From NCBI GenBank assembly GCA_037954665.1, contig JBBMOL010000073.1, positions 2,666,001 through 2,730,000 of the forward strand: a stretch of 64,000 nt of DNA, read 5' to 3'. A program made the position numbers and the translations under genes. Source of the DNA: Laguncularia racemosa. Its lineage: Eukaryota > Streptophyta > Magnoliopsida > Myrtales > Combretaceae. Below are positions 12,961 through 25,668 of this stretch, in pieces (the first letter of the stretch is position 1; every line of letters starts with the position of its first letter). The notes beneath the pieces are model-generated. The model was not told the DNA's origin. It did no database searches and saw only the letters and a program-made list of their open reading frames with translations.

Positions 12961-15900
12961 TTAGAATAAGTCTGGATATTTAGTCCTCATATGATCTTCT
13001 CTCTCCCATGTGGCCTCTGCCTCAGTATGGCTATTCCAAAGGACTTTTATAAATGTAATATCCCGGTTTTTGAGTTGCCTAGTGGACCTGTCTAAAATGG
13101 CAATAGGATACTCCTCATATGTCATGTTCTCCTAGAGTCCTTTTGGTAGATGTTCTAAGACAACTGTCGAATCGCTAACACATTTTTTCAATAAAGACAC
13201 ATGGAATACATTATGGATATTGGCTAACTCAGTAGGTAACTCAAGTTCATATGCCACAGCTCCAATCCTCCTTTGAATCTGGTATGGACCAATATAACAA
13301 GGACTCAACTTCCCTTTTACTCTAAATCGCCTGACCCCCTTCATAGGTGATACTTTCAAGAACACAAAGTCTCCAACTTGAAACTCTAATGGTTTTCTGC
13401 GTTTATCAGCATAACTTTTCTGTCTACTTTGTGCTATTTGCATTCTGGCCTTTATCACTTGAACTTTATCCTTCAGCTGATGGAGCATTTCTGGTCCCAC
13501 TACTTGTTTCTCTCCAATCTCATCCCAATATAATGGGTATCTACATTTTCTTCCATATAGGGCTTCATATGGGGCCATTTGTATAGTACTATGATAGCTG
13601 TTATTATATGCAAACTCGATTAGTGGCAAATGTTCATCCCAATTACCACCAAACTCCAAAACACATGCTCTTAACATATCCTCAAGTGTCTGTATGGTTC
13701 TCTCAGTTTGACCATCTGTCTAAGGATGATAAGTTGTACTGAACTTCAATTTGGTGCCCATAGCTTCCTGTAGGGTTTGCCAAAATCTATAAATAAACCT
13801 GGGATCTCTGTCAGAAACAATAGAAGTTGGTACTCCATGTAATCGCACTATTTCCTTAATATATAACGCTGCTAAGCGAGATAGTGGCATGCTCTGTTGG
13901 ATTGGAAGGAAATGGGCTGATTTAGTCAGCCTATCAACGATTACCCAAATAGCATTATGCTGTTTCCTGGTCCCAAGTAATCCTATAACAAAATCCATGG
14001 AAATCTGCTCCCACTTCCATTCAGGAATGGAGAGGGGTTATAATAACCCTCTGGGTTTTTGATGCTCTGCTTTAACTTGTTGGCAAGTGCTACACTTTGC
14101 CACATATTCTGCAATGTCTTTCTTCATCCCTGGCCACCAATACACTGATTTCACATCCCTGTACATCTTATTGCTTCCTAGGTGGTTTGTATAAATGGTA
14201 TGAGGAGCCTCATCTAGAATTGCTTTTTTGATCTTCTCTATTGCTGGTACGCATAATCTACCTTTGAATCTTAATACTCTTGTCTCATTACATATAAAGT
14301 CGGGATATCTAATCATATTATTCCTGACTTTTTGCAGTTCCTCATCAGTTAGCTGTGCTTCCCGAATCTGATCTTTCAATGTAGGCTGAATACTTAAACT
14401 ATTTAATCTAGATTCCACTCCTGGCCATATAATTTCTAACTGTAACTGCTCTAAATCCCTCCACATTTCCACTCTATTAGTGATTAAAGTTGCCAGATTG
14501 CTACACTGTTTCCTACTTAATGCATCAGCAACTACATTAGCTTTACCAGGATGATAATGAATGGCTAGATCATAGTCTTTCATCAATTCCAACCATCGCC
14601 TTTGTCACATGTTCAACTCTTTTTGAGTAAGGATGTATTTCAAACTCTTATGATTAGTATATACATCGCATTTACCACCATACAAATAATGTCTCCAAAT
14701 TTTTAAAGCAAATATTATAGCAGCCAACTCCAAATCATGAGTAGGATAATTCTGCTCATATGGTTTCAACTGACGGGAAGCATATGCTATAACTTTGTCA
14801 TCCTGCATCAATACACACCCTAATCCAATCTGAGAGGCATCACAATATATAGCATACCCACCTGTTCCACTAGGAATGGCCAAAATAGGAGCTGAAACTA
14901 ATCTCCTCTTTAATTCCTGAAAGCTTTGCTCACATTGGTCTGTCCATTCAAATTTAACTCCTTTCCTCATCAATCGAGTTAGGTGTACAGCTATCTTTGA
15001 AAAGTCTTTCACAAATTTCCTGTAATATCCTGCCATACCAAGAAAACTTCTTACCTCCCTGATTGTGATAGGAGGATTCCACTCTATGATGGCCTTAATC
15101 TTTGCAGGATCTACAAATATTCCAGAACCTGACACCATATGGCTTAAGAATGCAATCTGGTCTAGCCAAAAATCACATTTCTTCAACTTAGCATACAACT
15201 GTTTTTCCTGTAGAGTTTGCAACACCTTTCTTAAATGCTTAGCGTGCTCCTCGTTATCTTTAGAATAGATCAAGATATCATCAATGAATATAACCACAAA
15301 TTCATCCAAATATTCTTTAAATACCCTATTCATCATATCTATAAAGGCAGTTGGGGCATTAGTTAAACCAAAAGGCATCACAAGAAATTCATAGTGACCA
15401 TACCTGGTTCAAAAGGCAGTCTTTGTTATGTCAACCTCCTTCACCTTCAATTGATGATATCCAGATTGCAGATCAATCTTCGAGAATACAACTGCTCCCT
15501 TCAACTGATCAAATAAGTCATCAATCCGGGGTAAAGGATATTTATTCTTGATGGTTACCTTATTCAACTCACGGTAATCTATACACAAACGTAGACTACC
15601 ATTCTTCTTTTTCACAAATAACACTGGTACACCCCAAGGTGACATACTGGGCCTTATGAAACCCTTATCCAATAATTCCTGCAACTGCTTTTTCAACTCC
15701 ATCAATTCTACAGGAGCCATACGATAAGGAGCTTTGAATACAGGTTTCGTACCTAACATTACCTCAATGCCGAATTCAACTTCTCTATCTAGGGGTAAGC
15801 TTGGTAATTCTTCAGTAAATACTTTTGGGAATTCACATACAACTGGGATATCCTCCACTCTCTTCTCTTTCAATTGTGTATCTACCACTGAAGCCAAATA

Positions 15901-16331
15901 TCCCATACATCCTTTCTTCAATAATTTCTTAGCTTTGTTAGCTGCTATGATCTTAGGTATTGATCGCCTTATACTCCCTTTGAAATTGAATGCTTCCTCA
16001 TCTGGTAAACAAAACTCTGCCACTTTATCCCAGCAATTTAGATGCACCTTATACCTAGTCAGCCAATCCATGCTAAGGATAACATCATACCCTTTCATAT
16101 TAAGAATAACCAAATCAGCTGGCAATTGCCGCCCTTCAATCACCACAATACCATTCTCCAATTGATAACCCGCTATCCTCTCCCCTCTAGAAGGAGTACT
16201 TATCACATATTCATATTTCAGACTCTTCACTGGAGGCATGTTCCGTCTCACCCAGTCTTCAACGACATAAGAATGGGTTGCTCCAGTGTCAAACAAGGCA
16301 TAAGCAGGATTATCATCTAATCGAATCACAC
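12961..16331 (-). pseudogene. Tekay pol (protease, RT, RNase H, integrase, chromodomain)
   Basis: One continuous reading frame of about 1,120 codons in which I see no indel. Protease active site: LFDTGATHS (about 16290). RT: begins near 15700 (SPWGVPVLFVKKKNGSLR), with FIDDILIYS around 15285. RNase H: YCDAS (about 14850) to VVADALSRK (about 14530). Integrase finger: H...H/CSTCQQVK (about 14090). Integrase core: from MDFVIGLLG (13998), with SIVSDRDPRF. GPY/F-type region: about 13280. Tail: chromodomain-like TFIKVLWNSHTEAEATWERE. It ends with TAA at 12961. Five premature stops, all in this frame, lie at 15409, 14605, 14038, 13720 and 13132. The first is between RT blocks, so the copy cannot make full pol. 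Confidence 0.9.
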
Positions 16332-16789
16332 CTGAAATCATCAAACACATCACATTCCACTTCCAGCAATTATTGTTAACATCCTAGTCAATGACAAGTT
16401 AAGCATAGTCACATCTACAGCTTAATTACTTCATGTCTACACCCATAAACACATCTATATATTCACATTTGCATATACACACTTACACATACTTATAGGC
16501 ATATATTCACTAATACAATTTGTTTAACCCCTAAGCAGATACAACTATTTTACATATGTACACATGTAAATTCATGTCTACACACACTTTCATGCATATT
16601 TACACATATAGATTCATTCATTAATTCAATTACTCAATTCATAACAAGCATCAGCATCCCATACACATCAAAATTCACACATATATACATATTTACACTT
16701 ATACATTTACATATTCATATAGATATATAGGTTCATTTATATTACAACTATTTAACCATCAAACTATCAGATAAGTTTAGTAGTCTTAC
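16332..16789 (-). other. putative spliceosomal intron between gag and pol of the Tekay element
   Basis: On the - strand GTAAGA begins at 16789 and TTTCAG ends at 16332, a 458-bp AT-rich, stop-filled block with many ACACATATA-type runs. Gag upstream and pol downstream lie in different frames. Because 458 is not a multiple of three, removing it joins a split glycine codon (G + GT) and restores one frame from VDDVVV into VIRLDDNPAYALFDTGATHS. Tekay/Del elements normally have gag-pol as one ORF. A branch-point-like TTAAC lies about 40 nt before the acceptor. Splicing is inferred, not shown. Confidence 0.6.
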
Positions 16790-17962
16790 CTACTACTACA
16801 TCATCCACATTAGCTGGCTCTGTCTATTGTATAGCAAAGACTCGTGCCTGAGTCTGAGGTCGCGGTCTACCCCTCCTAGGATTTAGATCATGCTTAGGTG
16901 CTGGGGCCTGAGTATGAGCTTGAGTTTGCTGACCTCCCTCACTCCTACCCCAACAATTATGGGAAGTATGACCAAAATGTCCACATGTGTAACATTGGAG
17001 GTCCTTAGGATTCTAACATTGCCTAGCAATGTGTTCATCTACGCCACATCTATAACATTTTCCTCTCAGCTGAGGACATCCATTAGCCTTGTGATTGCCC
17101 TTACACTTCCAGCACACTATAGTATAAGTCTGATTCCTCTGAGGTCAGACTGGTGGCTGATACTGCTTCTTTGCTTTTCCTTTATCCTTACTCCATTTTT
17201 GCCCAAAACTGCCTCCATCTTTTCTTTTGTGTGAAGGACCCTCCATACCCTTCATATCCCTCACTCATTCCAGTATACGGGCTTCATTCACAATCTCCAC
17301 ATAAGTCGCAACTTTACTTCTTTTCAGCTCTGCCTGAAAATAGATATCCAGCCCCGCACAAAATTTATCAGCTTTTACCTCTTCATCATTCTGATAGGCT
17401 AATGGAGCAAATTTTAACAATCTGCTAAACTTTCGCTCATACTCCATTATGCTTCTACCCTTCTGCTTTAATTCATAAAACTTTTCCCTCATTTTATCTT
17501 GTACGCATGAGGAAAAATGTTGACTCATGAAAACATCCTTAAATGCTGGCCAAGTAATTAGAGCTTCCATCAGCTCCTTCTGTGATACCCACCAATCATG
17601 TGCAGTATCTTCTAATAGTACTGTAGCATAGTCCACCTTTTTATCCTCGAGAACATCATGTACCTGGAAAGCTCTTTCTATGGAGTTTATCCAATCACAG
17701 CTGTAGTGGGGTCTAGACTCTTACCATCAAAGGGCTTTACAATCCTCTGTACCCTGGCTAGTTTATCCCCACCTGATCTCGCGGCCATAACTTCAGCCCA
17801 AGCTTGCATTACAGCAACCATCTGCTCCATTGGATTCTATGGAGCTAGCGGTGGAGGTAGTGGGGGTGGTGGAGGTAAATCCTCTTGCTGATTACGAGGG
17901 ACCATATTCCTGGTCCTCCTTCCTCTACCTCTACCTCTACCTCGACCTCTTCCACATTCCAT
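16790..17962 (-). pseudogene. Tekay gag
   Basis: ATG at 17962 opens an Arg/Gly-rich N-terminus (RGRGRGRGRGRR), then proline-rich sequence, then the gag capsid-like region with LLEDTAHDWWVSQKE (about 17610) and FYELKQKGRSIMEYERKF. CCHC zinc knuckles lie at about 16965-17130, including CYRCGVDEHIARQC and CYTCGHFGHTSHNC. The frame shifts near 17700 between the N-terminus and the capsid part. Stops at 17265 and inside the knuckle region also break it. It once formed the particle that packages element RNA. It ends at the putative splice donor (16789). Confidence 0.8.
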
Positions 17963-18160
17963 TTACTGCTATCAAATCTACATAAATAAGTACACTTGAA
18001 TCAGAAATCAAACACTTAAACTTCTTAAACAAGCATATGTATTCCACAATACACAAATACATCACAATTTGGTAAGTCAAATCAATTAACACAACTTAAA
18101 GTCTTCATTTATCCTAACTACCCCACACAAGCTCACACGGGTTTAATCATAATGCATAAA

Positions 18161-18177
18161 CCTAAGCTCTGATATCA
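18161..18177 (-). other. Tekay primer binding site (iMet tRNA type)
   Basis: On the - strand TGATATCAGAGCTTAGG lies 3 bp inside the 5' LTR. It matches the plant initiator-Met primer site with one change in the leading TGG. Confidence 0.85.
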
Positions 18178-18180
18178 CCT

Positions 18181-21023
18181 TGTAGCGACCCACCTACTAG
18201 GTCTGATTCTTAAACCTGTTCCAAAATTCCTGTAACTATCCTTGGTACCTGTAGGTGGGTTGCTATACCGTCTCTGAATTAGAGATAAGGCAAATTCTGC
18301 TAATATTGAACCTGTAACTCCAACCTGTATGAAATTTTATAAACGTCCTGTAAAATGGCGCTAACAGCGCTATCATTTCATATCCACATCATATCTAAAC
18401 ACATGTACTTAAAATCTCCTATCACATCATACATCATATATATATACCATCGGGATCTGCATTCCCGGTAAGTAGGCATAGCCGATGATTAATCCTGTAG
18501 CCTTAAGTGGCTCAAAAGATTACAAATCCAGCCTTATACACACAAATATTTACATTACAATCTGAAGATTAATACCTATAGATCTTATTACAAATAATAG
18601 AGGTTCCAAAATGAAACTAAGGGCTTCTTTGCCTCTATTGACGCTCTCCAAAAACCCGAGTCTCCAATAACTTATTCTTCAGCACCTGTACTTGAGGTTA
18701 GCAAAAACACTAACCCCTCAGCTTCTTAAGAAGCAAAGTGAGTATAAAATCAAGCAACCCAGTAAAAACAAACAACAAAATCACATAATAGTAATCAACA
18801 ATATTATCAAATACCTCGAAGTGATTACTCAAGCAAGCAAGTTTTCAACTCAAGTTATACTCGCAAGAAACCCAATTCAATTTATTACATTTTAACATCA
18901 CCATGATCTTACCTAGTGATATTTTCCCTGTAATTCCATTTTGCTAAACTCATAACCTTTTCATTGGAGACCATTTCAATCACTCATGTTTACTCACAAG
19001 TCACAAATATTTTTCAGTTAATCCTGGCAAAGCCTGTCAACTGGTAGATAAACTACCCTCATGTACTTTTCAAAACTTATTGTTTTCTCAACCAATTAAG
19101 ACATCCTTATATACTCTTTTTAGTTAGAAATATTCAGCTTGCCTTTCACCTGCCTCGAATAAAAGGGGTGACCAGATCCCCATAGGTCACTGAACCGGGC
19201 CGGTCCGTCGACCGTGCCTCAAACCCATCTGGGTCGACTTAAAGGTCATACCACAAACTTACTAGGCAGGGAACAAGACTTTTCTTACATTAAGTGTTTT
19301 GGGTTAGTAGGTACTTATAGCCTAAACCCCGTTTTATTATCCATTTAAATATTTCATCGTTACCAAGACAACAATAGTATGAACTTAACCAGTCGTATAA
19401 ACTCCATCTAATAAGCTAAAAATAACCCAGCATTACATCACACTCATGAAGCATTCAATAATTTAAGTTCATTACACCACATACAATCAGGAATAGTATA
19501 ATCAAATCCCGCACCCAACTCTCATTCTAGGATTTTCTAGAATGTTCCCCCCCTTTTTTTTCTCATAATCTAATCATATCATGACACACAACCAGCCATC
19601 AGCAAACCAATGTAATTCAACAATCCTCCTACATTAATCACAGTAAGTGATTGTACAAGGTAATTTCAGCCAACAAGAAGTAGTCTACATTATCAACCAC
19701 TTGTACCCAAGAGAGGAGTTAAGGGGGTACTCACTTGAAACAATGTATGCCAATCCAAATAGTCGCACCGGGCAAATTCCTTTGTCCTCCTTACTCAACA
19801 GAAACACCTGAATCATCAGTATACCAATCAATGTTACCTCATTCACTCTATTGAACCCTACATTGCTAATTCAGTATTCCAAACCCCTAATTTACATCCT
19901 AACCTCGTATAATCCACCATTTTTCTACAATTTCTAATTCATATACATACGGGTATACTACGCTCTATTATATATTAATATAATTAAATTTCGATCTGAT
20001 TCTATATTGTATCGTATGGTTCTAAATTATCACGATCTTGCACCAAACACTCCCGTTTTTGTTTCGTAACTAACCCAAGCTTCTTAAAATCATATTATGC
20101 TTCAATGAACCTCAATTGAGCATCAAATTCAACTAATCAAATCAAATTCTCTAATTTTGCTAAGGATTTAATTCGGCTAGAATAGGGTAATTAGCTTGAA
20201 AAATTCACTAAAAATAGAAAACGACTCCAATATGAACAATTATTGATTTGGTGATCTAATAAATCATATAAGGATCTTATATACTAAAAATTACATCAAA
20301 AATACATCATTTGACCTATTTAGTTTTCAATTTAATTTACGACCAAAACAGAGCATTTCTTAAGGACCACATATTGGTGAATCAAATTTCAGAAAAATAA
20401 AATTATCACATTAATATTCATACAAAATTATTCTAGAATACCAAAAATCATAAATTTTTATTAACATTTGATATTTTTAACAAAAATAGGAAGTTTCAGT
20501 TGTTACTGGGGGCTCCTCCGTTCACCGGCCTCCAGCCACCAAAGCCGACAACCACTGTGTCAGCCGGAATCCTCTCCCAACCAAAACCTTAACCCTATCT
20601 TGGCCTAGCAGCAGATTTACCCTACCCCGTTCGAACGAACAGACAAAATCCTCCATACTTAATTTGATTTTTTTTCTTCAATTTCTTCAAATTTTTGTTG
20701 CATCCTACTTCAATCTTGTTCTTCTTCCTATCCTAATGATTGCATGTTGAAAATTTCAATTTCAATTTCCCTAGAAATTTTGGATGAAATGGAGAGAGTT
20801 TTGGTTTCTTTTTTATCTAATTTTTTATGATTTGTTTTTTTTTTCTCTCTATTCTATTGTCTATATATATATAATATTACTTAATTTTGTTGACATTGAA
20901 AGAGGGTGTTGATCTGTATTTTTTTTCCTTCCTCTTTTATTTATTTTCTTTTTAGCTATAATATAATATAATATAACATAATATGTACATTTTTTTTACA
21001 TATATATATGCCCATATAATTCA

Positions 21024-21060
<37 letters not shown>

Positions 21061-21212
21061 TATTTTATTTTATTTTATATTTTATATTTTATTTTTAGCA
21101 TATAACATATATATATATATATACACATTGATTTTACCTTACACACACACACACACACACATATATATATTATTTTAATTTTAACATTATTGCTTAAGTT
21201 TAGGTCCTCACA
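18181..21212 (-). repeat. Tekay 5' LTR (right copy)
   Basis: A 3,032-bp partner of 9785-12809. It begins tgtagcg and ends ctcaca, directly followed by the CAAAT target duplication. It contains (ATT)n around 21024-21052 and (CA)n near 21140-21160. Confidence 0.93.
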
Positions 21213-23272
21213 CAAATTCTTCAAAGATTCATGATCCGTGTGAATAACAAATTCTTTCGACCACAATTAGTGTTACCACGTCTCCAATGCATGCACCAAT
21301 GCATAGAGCTCGTTGTCATACGTCGAGTACTTCAAAGTAGCTCCATTTAGCTTGTCACTAAAGTAAGTAATAAGACGCTTCTCTTGCATTAAAACGACTT
21401 CTATACCAATCCCAGAGACATCACATTTGATCTCAAAAGTTTTCGAAAAATTAAGCAGAACATAACTTTTCTTTTATCACATTAAAGGCATTTCCTTGTT
21501 CTACTTCCCTTTTAAACCAAACATCCTTTTTAACTACTTCAGTCAATGGAGCAGCCAATGTACTAAAATTACACACAAAACGTCTATAAAAACTAGCTAA
21601 CCTAAGAAAACTTCTTACCTCAGTCAACGATTTAGGAGATGGCCAATCCTTGATGGCTTGCACCTTTCCTTCATCTACTTGTATTTTACCTACTGTAACA
21701 ACAAAACCCAAGAACACTACTTATCTATACAAAAGCTGCACTTTTTCAAATTAGCATATAATTTTTCCTGTCTCGACACATCAATAACAGCCCTAAGATG
21801 TTCCATATGCTCATCAAAGCTCTTACTATACACCAGAATATCATCAAAGCATACAACAACAAATTTTCCAATGAATGCACGCAAAACATGGTTCATTAGT
21901 TAACCCGAATGGCATCATTAACCACTCATACAACCCATGTTTTGTTTTGAAAGTTGTTTTCCATATTCACCCTCTTTCATTCTAATTTGATGATAGCCAC
22001 TCTTTAGATCTATTTTTGAAAATATTACAGATCCATGCAATTCATCAAGCATATCATCCAAACAAGGTATAGGGTATCAGTACTTCACTATGATTTTGTT
22101 AATGGCTCGGCAATCAACACACATGCACCATGTCCCATCTTTCTTAGGCACCAACAATACTAGAACTACGCACGAGCTCATGCTTTCTTGAATATGTCCT
22201 TTAGCCATTAACTCTTCCACTTGCCGTTGTAGCTCCCTTGTCTCCATAGGATCCGCCCTATAAGCTAGTTGATTTGGAATCAATGCTCTAGAAACAAAGT
22301 CAATTTGATGCTCAATCCTTTGCTTTAGTGGTCGAACATTAAGTACTTCATCGGGAAAGGCGTCCTCATAATCTTACAAAAGAGAAAACATACAACTAGG
22401 TAAAGAAGTATCAAGTTCAGAATTCACAAACATGGCCTCCTTATATACAAACAGAATCATTGGTCTTCCAATCTTAAGTGCACTATTGATCTCTCGTTCT
22501 CTTGTAAAGAAACTCATTCTTTTCTCTTTTCCCTCACCTACAGCCGAGCAATCTTACTTTTCTCTCCTAGAGATTTTACTGTCTCTCTTCTCACCACTCA
22601 TATTTCTTTCAATTTCATTTTCCCTCTTCTTTTGTTTCTCGACTTCCACCTCATTTTCCTCCCAAATGGCTTTTTTAAACCGTAGTTAATCCTCATACAC
22701 CTGGCTTGGCATCATTGGAATCAATGTAACTTTCCTTCCATCCTTTATAAATGAGTACTCATTTTTGTACCCATCATGTCCTATCAAATTGCAAAGGCCT
22801 TCCGAGTAAAAGATGACCAACATGCATAGGTACAACATCACAAAGGACCTTATCCATATATTTCCCGATTGAAAACATCATATGGACCTACATATTCACC
22901 TTCTCCACATTCATTCAGCCATTGCAACTTGTATGGCTTGGGATGTTTCATAGTGGACAAACCTAATTTATCAACAAGTATGTTACTTGCTACATTAACA
23001 CAACTAACCCCGTCTATGATCAAACTACACACCCTGTCTTGTGTATGGCACCGAGTGTGAAAAATATTGTCTCGTTGCACATTGTCATTCTCTTCTTGTT
23101 TAACTCGCTCATTCAGGGAATGCATAATGACCAATGACCTGCCTTCTACAGCATATTCACAATCACTAGCATCTTCTAATTGTGACATAGTATCACTAGC
23201 ACAATCAAAGCCATCATCATCGGTTTCAATCTCCCTACCTTTGCACATGTCATAACTCTTTGATTTGGACAT
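21213..23272 (-). pseudogene. chromovirus protease, RT and RNase H N-terminal half
   Basis: Protease region in the ORF 23272-22850: CSLIIDGVSCVNVAS, where the usual active-site D-G-G-S is altered to D-G-V-S. RT: begins about 22283 (ELMAKGHIQESMSSC, LVPKKDGTW), with the active-site block readable near 21850 as CFDDILVYSK. RT end in ORF 21717-21451: VRSFLRLASFYRRFV. RNase H: VIHTDHESLKNL up to 21213, where the Tekay insertion splits it; the frame resumes at 9784. Several frameshifts and stops are present. The domain order fits the same element as the gag to the right. Confidence 0.8.
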
Positions 23273-24318
23273 AGAGATGCTATATGCCCAGTCCCCAAAT
23301 ACTTAAAACATTTAATATCCCGATTTCTTAGAGTTTGAGATGATGAGTTACCTCTCTCCTTAGTGGCCTGTAGGTGCTTCTTTAAGTTCCCGCCATGATA
23401 GGCCTTGAACCTAGGTTTCTCTTCCCTTTTCCCCCCCGTCCACTTTCCACTGGAGTGGGAATTTGAGTAGTTGTGGTTCCCAACTTGAGTGACTTTTGCT
23501 TCTTTGAGTTGTCACTCAACTTTCATGGCCATATGCACCATGTCTTCTAACTCCACATAGTGCTGTAATTCCACGACGTTAGCGATGTCACAATTCAGTC
23601 CACACAGGAAATTAACCATAGTAGCCTCACAGTCCTCCTCCACATTAGCTCAGATTAAGACTATTTTCATCTCCTTATAATAGTTTTCAACACTCTTCGA
23701 CCCTTGTTTGAGGCTTTGCAACTTAAGTTGCTGATCTCGATAATAATGTGATAGGACAAATTGACTTCTCATGGTAGCCTTCATCTCCTCCCAATTGGCA
23801 ATTGGTCATTCACCATTCCTCCGTTGAGATAAGATCGATTAATCCCACCAAACAATGGCATAATCTGTAAATTCCACTGCTGCAAGCTTCGCTTTCTTCT
23901 CCTCAGAGTAATTGTGGTAATCGAAAACTAGCTCAACCTTTCTCTCCCATTCAAGGTAGATTTTGGGATCATTCCTCTCTTAAAAAGGAGGGATTGTCAT
24001 TTCGATACTCTCGGTATTTCTATCAACTCCATCTCTGACTCTGTTATTGATACAGTCATTCCTGCATCGATCGTGCCTTTCCTCCTCTTCTTCTTCAGCA
24101 GATTCGTCTCGAGGTGCGATTGGTTGACATACTTGTCTCTGTACGGGAGGGATTCCCATAGGTGGTCTTGTTTGCAATTCGTTAATCTATTCATCTTGTC
24201 TATCCATTCAATCACGGATTTCTCCGAACACCACATGCACGGGCATGGACTGTTGCTGCATAGCCTTCAAAAGAAAGGATTGATTGGGTTCATCCCCTTG
24301 ATTCTCGTGTTCTGACAT
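23273..24318 (-). pseudogene. chromovirus gag
   Basis: ATG at 24318 (MSEHENQGDEPNQSF). An acidic stretch follows (ESAEEEEEERHDR), then the capsid-like region, and a zinc knuckle at about 23265-23315 reading CFKYLGTGHIASLC. The second cysteine of CX2CX4HX4C is tyrosine. Multiple stops break the frame. The leader from 24319 to 24913 shows no coding, only T-rich tracts with a duplicated TTTGTTTGCTAATTTT-like phrase near 24755-24805. Confidence 0.75.
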
Positions 24319-24913
24319 GATGATGATCCTGAAAGAAATTCAGTTAAGAAGTCCTCACACACTCCCTCACATGTTTCCACTTAAAAAGTCTATCTACACT
24401 CGTGTTGCACACTAATTAGTGGCTTTTACCCTCCATTACACTCACCCACTCTCGCCTTTTACCACTCTTGTTTTCCCAACCAAGTTCTTTAAGAACAAAG
24501 CAATTGAAAAACTAGAGTATTCACTTGTAAAACTCAAACATCAGTTCATATAATTAGCTCAAAAAGGGGCTAAGAAAATAGTGATTAAGAAAACATAAAG
24601 ATGGTAAGAAAAAACAACACCATTGAAGTAATGCTTAATAGAAGAATAAATTCATTGTGGAGTATAGTATGTAAGGAATCAACTCGGGCATTGATGATGA
24701 TAGAAGACAACACAAGAGAATTTTTTTTTTCTTTTCTTTTCTTTTTAAACTTTAGTTTGCTAATTTTTTTTCTTTTTTTTTAACTTTTGTTTGCTAATTT
24801 TTTTTTTGAAATGACACTTAATAGAAATAGTAGAATAATATTATTAAAGAAATAAATGAAATTTCAATAAGGAATATGAAGGATAAAGGATAATAACCTG
24901 ATTGAGAATCAAA

Positions 24914-24928
24914 TTGGCTTCGATACAA
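24914..24928 (-). other. chromovirus primer binding site
   Basis: On the - strand TTGTATCGAAGCCAA lies 4 bp inside the 5' LTR and matches the iMet-type site TGGTATCAGAGCCAA at 12 of 15 positions. It is decayed but correctly placed. Confidence 0.65.
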
Positions 24929-24932
24929 AAAA

Positions 24933-25668
24933 TGATGTGAAATCCCACGAATTGAGTTGTGAGACCCAACAACATGTAATCAATTTCCTAGACCGCCTAA
25001 ATCCCAATTTTTGAATAAAAAAAATACCTGACCCGTTATATATGGAGATAAGAATCGGTAATATATATATATATATATAAAGAAATTATTGACCCATAGC
25101 CTATAAGACAAAAGAACCAATAATATAAACTAAGCTGGAACCCACAAGGTTAAAACCCCGGCTGCTTGTTCAAAAAGAATAGATATGAGAAATAACTCTT
25201 CAATTGAAAAATTCGTCCATCCCCCCAACATAAGTTTTAATACTTTATTTATAGAGTTCTAAGGCTAATTAATGAAAAAAAAAAAAACCATCCACATACC
25301 CATCATTAACCTACTATCAAAGAAAATTAAATGTGCTCTTAACTATACTAATAACTATTTTGTTGATATAAGCAATGACCTCAATTATCTTCTGGAATCC
25401 CTAGTTACTGTCTTGGTTGATTTGGGCTTCATTTTCTTGAGCTTAGATGACATTAATGAATTTAGGTTCAGCCCAGCTTAATGTCTCCAAAGTCCTTCTA
25501 GACTTGACCTCATTTTCAAAAATGATCTTTACAAAGCCTTATATAGCTTGCTTGATCTGTTTTGCTCACGCCCTTGTGATTAGCCTTTTGGGTATTTGTA
25601 GTTCCTCAATTCCACTTCGATTACATTTGTCCTCTTCAACACCCAAACCTTGAGATGGTCCTCCATCA
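24933..25668 (-). repeat. chromovirus 5' LTR (right copy)
   Basis: A 736-bp partner of 7645-8377, ending ctccatca. The TAGGG target duplication follows at 25669-25673. An (AT)n tract lies near 25061-25078. Confidence 0.9.

Larger units (their letters stand above)
9785..21212 (-). mobile_element. Tekay/Del-type gypsy chromovirus, youngest of the nest
   Basis: LTRs of about 3.03 kb (9785-12809 and 18181-21212) start TGTAG and end CTCACA. They are flanked by a perfect duplication CAAAT (9780-9784 and 21213-21217). An iMet-type primer site and a polypurine tract abut the LTRs on the inner side in - orientation. Gag has an RG-rich start and CCHC knuckles. Pol ends in a chromodomain-like tail (LWNSHTEAEATWERE), as in Tekay/Del. 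It interrupts the RNase H frame of the surrounding chromovirus. Pol has five in-frame stops but no frameshift, and gag has at least one frameshift. Confidence 0.92.
7645..25668 (-). mobile_element. gypsy chromovirus nested in the copia element
   Basis: LTRs at 7645-8377 and 24933-25668 begin TGATG and end ATCA. They are flanked by a perfect 5-bp duplication TAGGG (7640-7644 and 25669-25673). On the - strand the order is gag, protease, RT, RNase H, integrase, which is gypsy order. The pol reading frame continues into the LTR, where GPITRARAKQIK is readable, a C-terminal pattern of plant chromoviruses of the CRM/Galadriel kind; the exact lineage is uncertain. A Tekay element (9785-21212) splits its RNase H. 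By eye the LTRs differ at roughly 18 of the first 135 bases. All coding parts are broken. Confidence 0.88.

Noticed and set aside
15734..16320. + strand ORFs of 143 and 92 codons
   Set aside because: Shadows of the Tekay pol.
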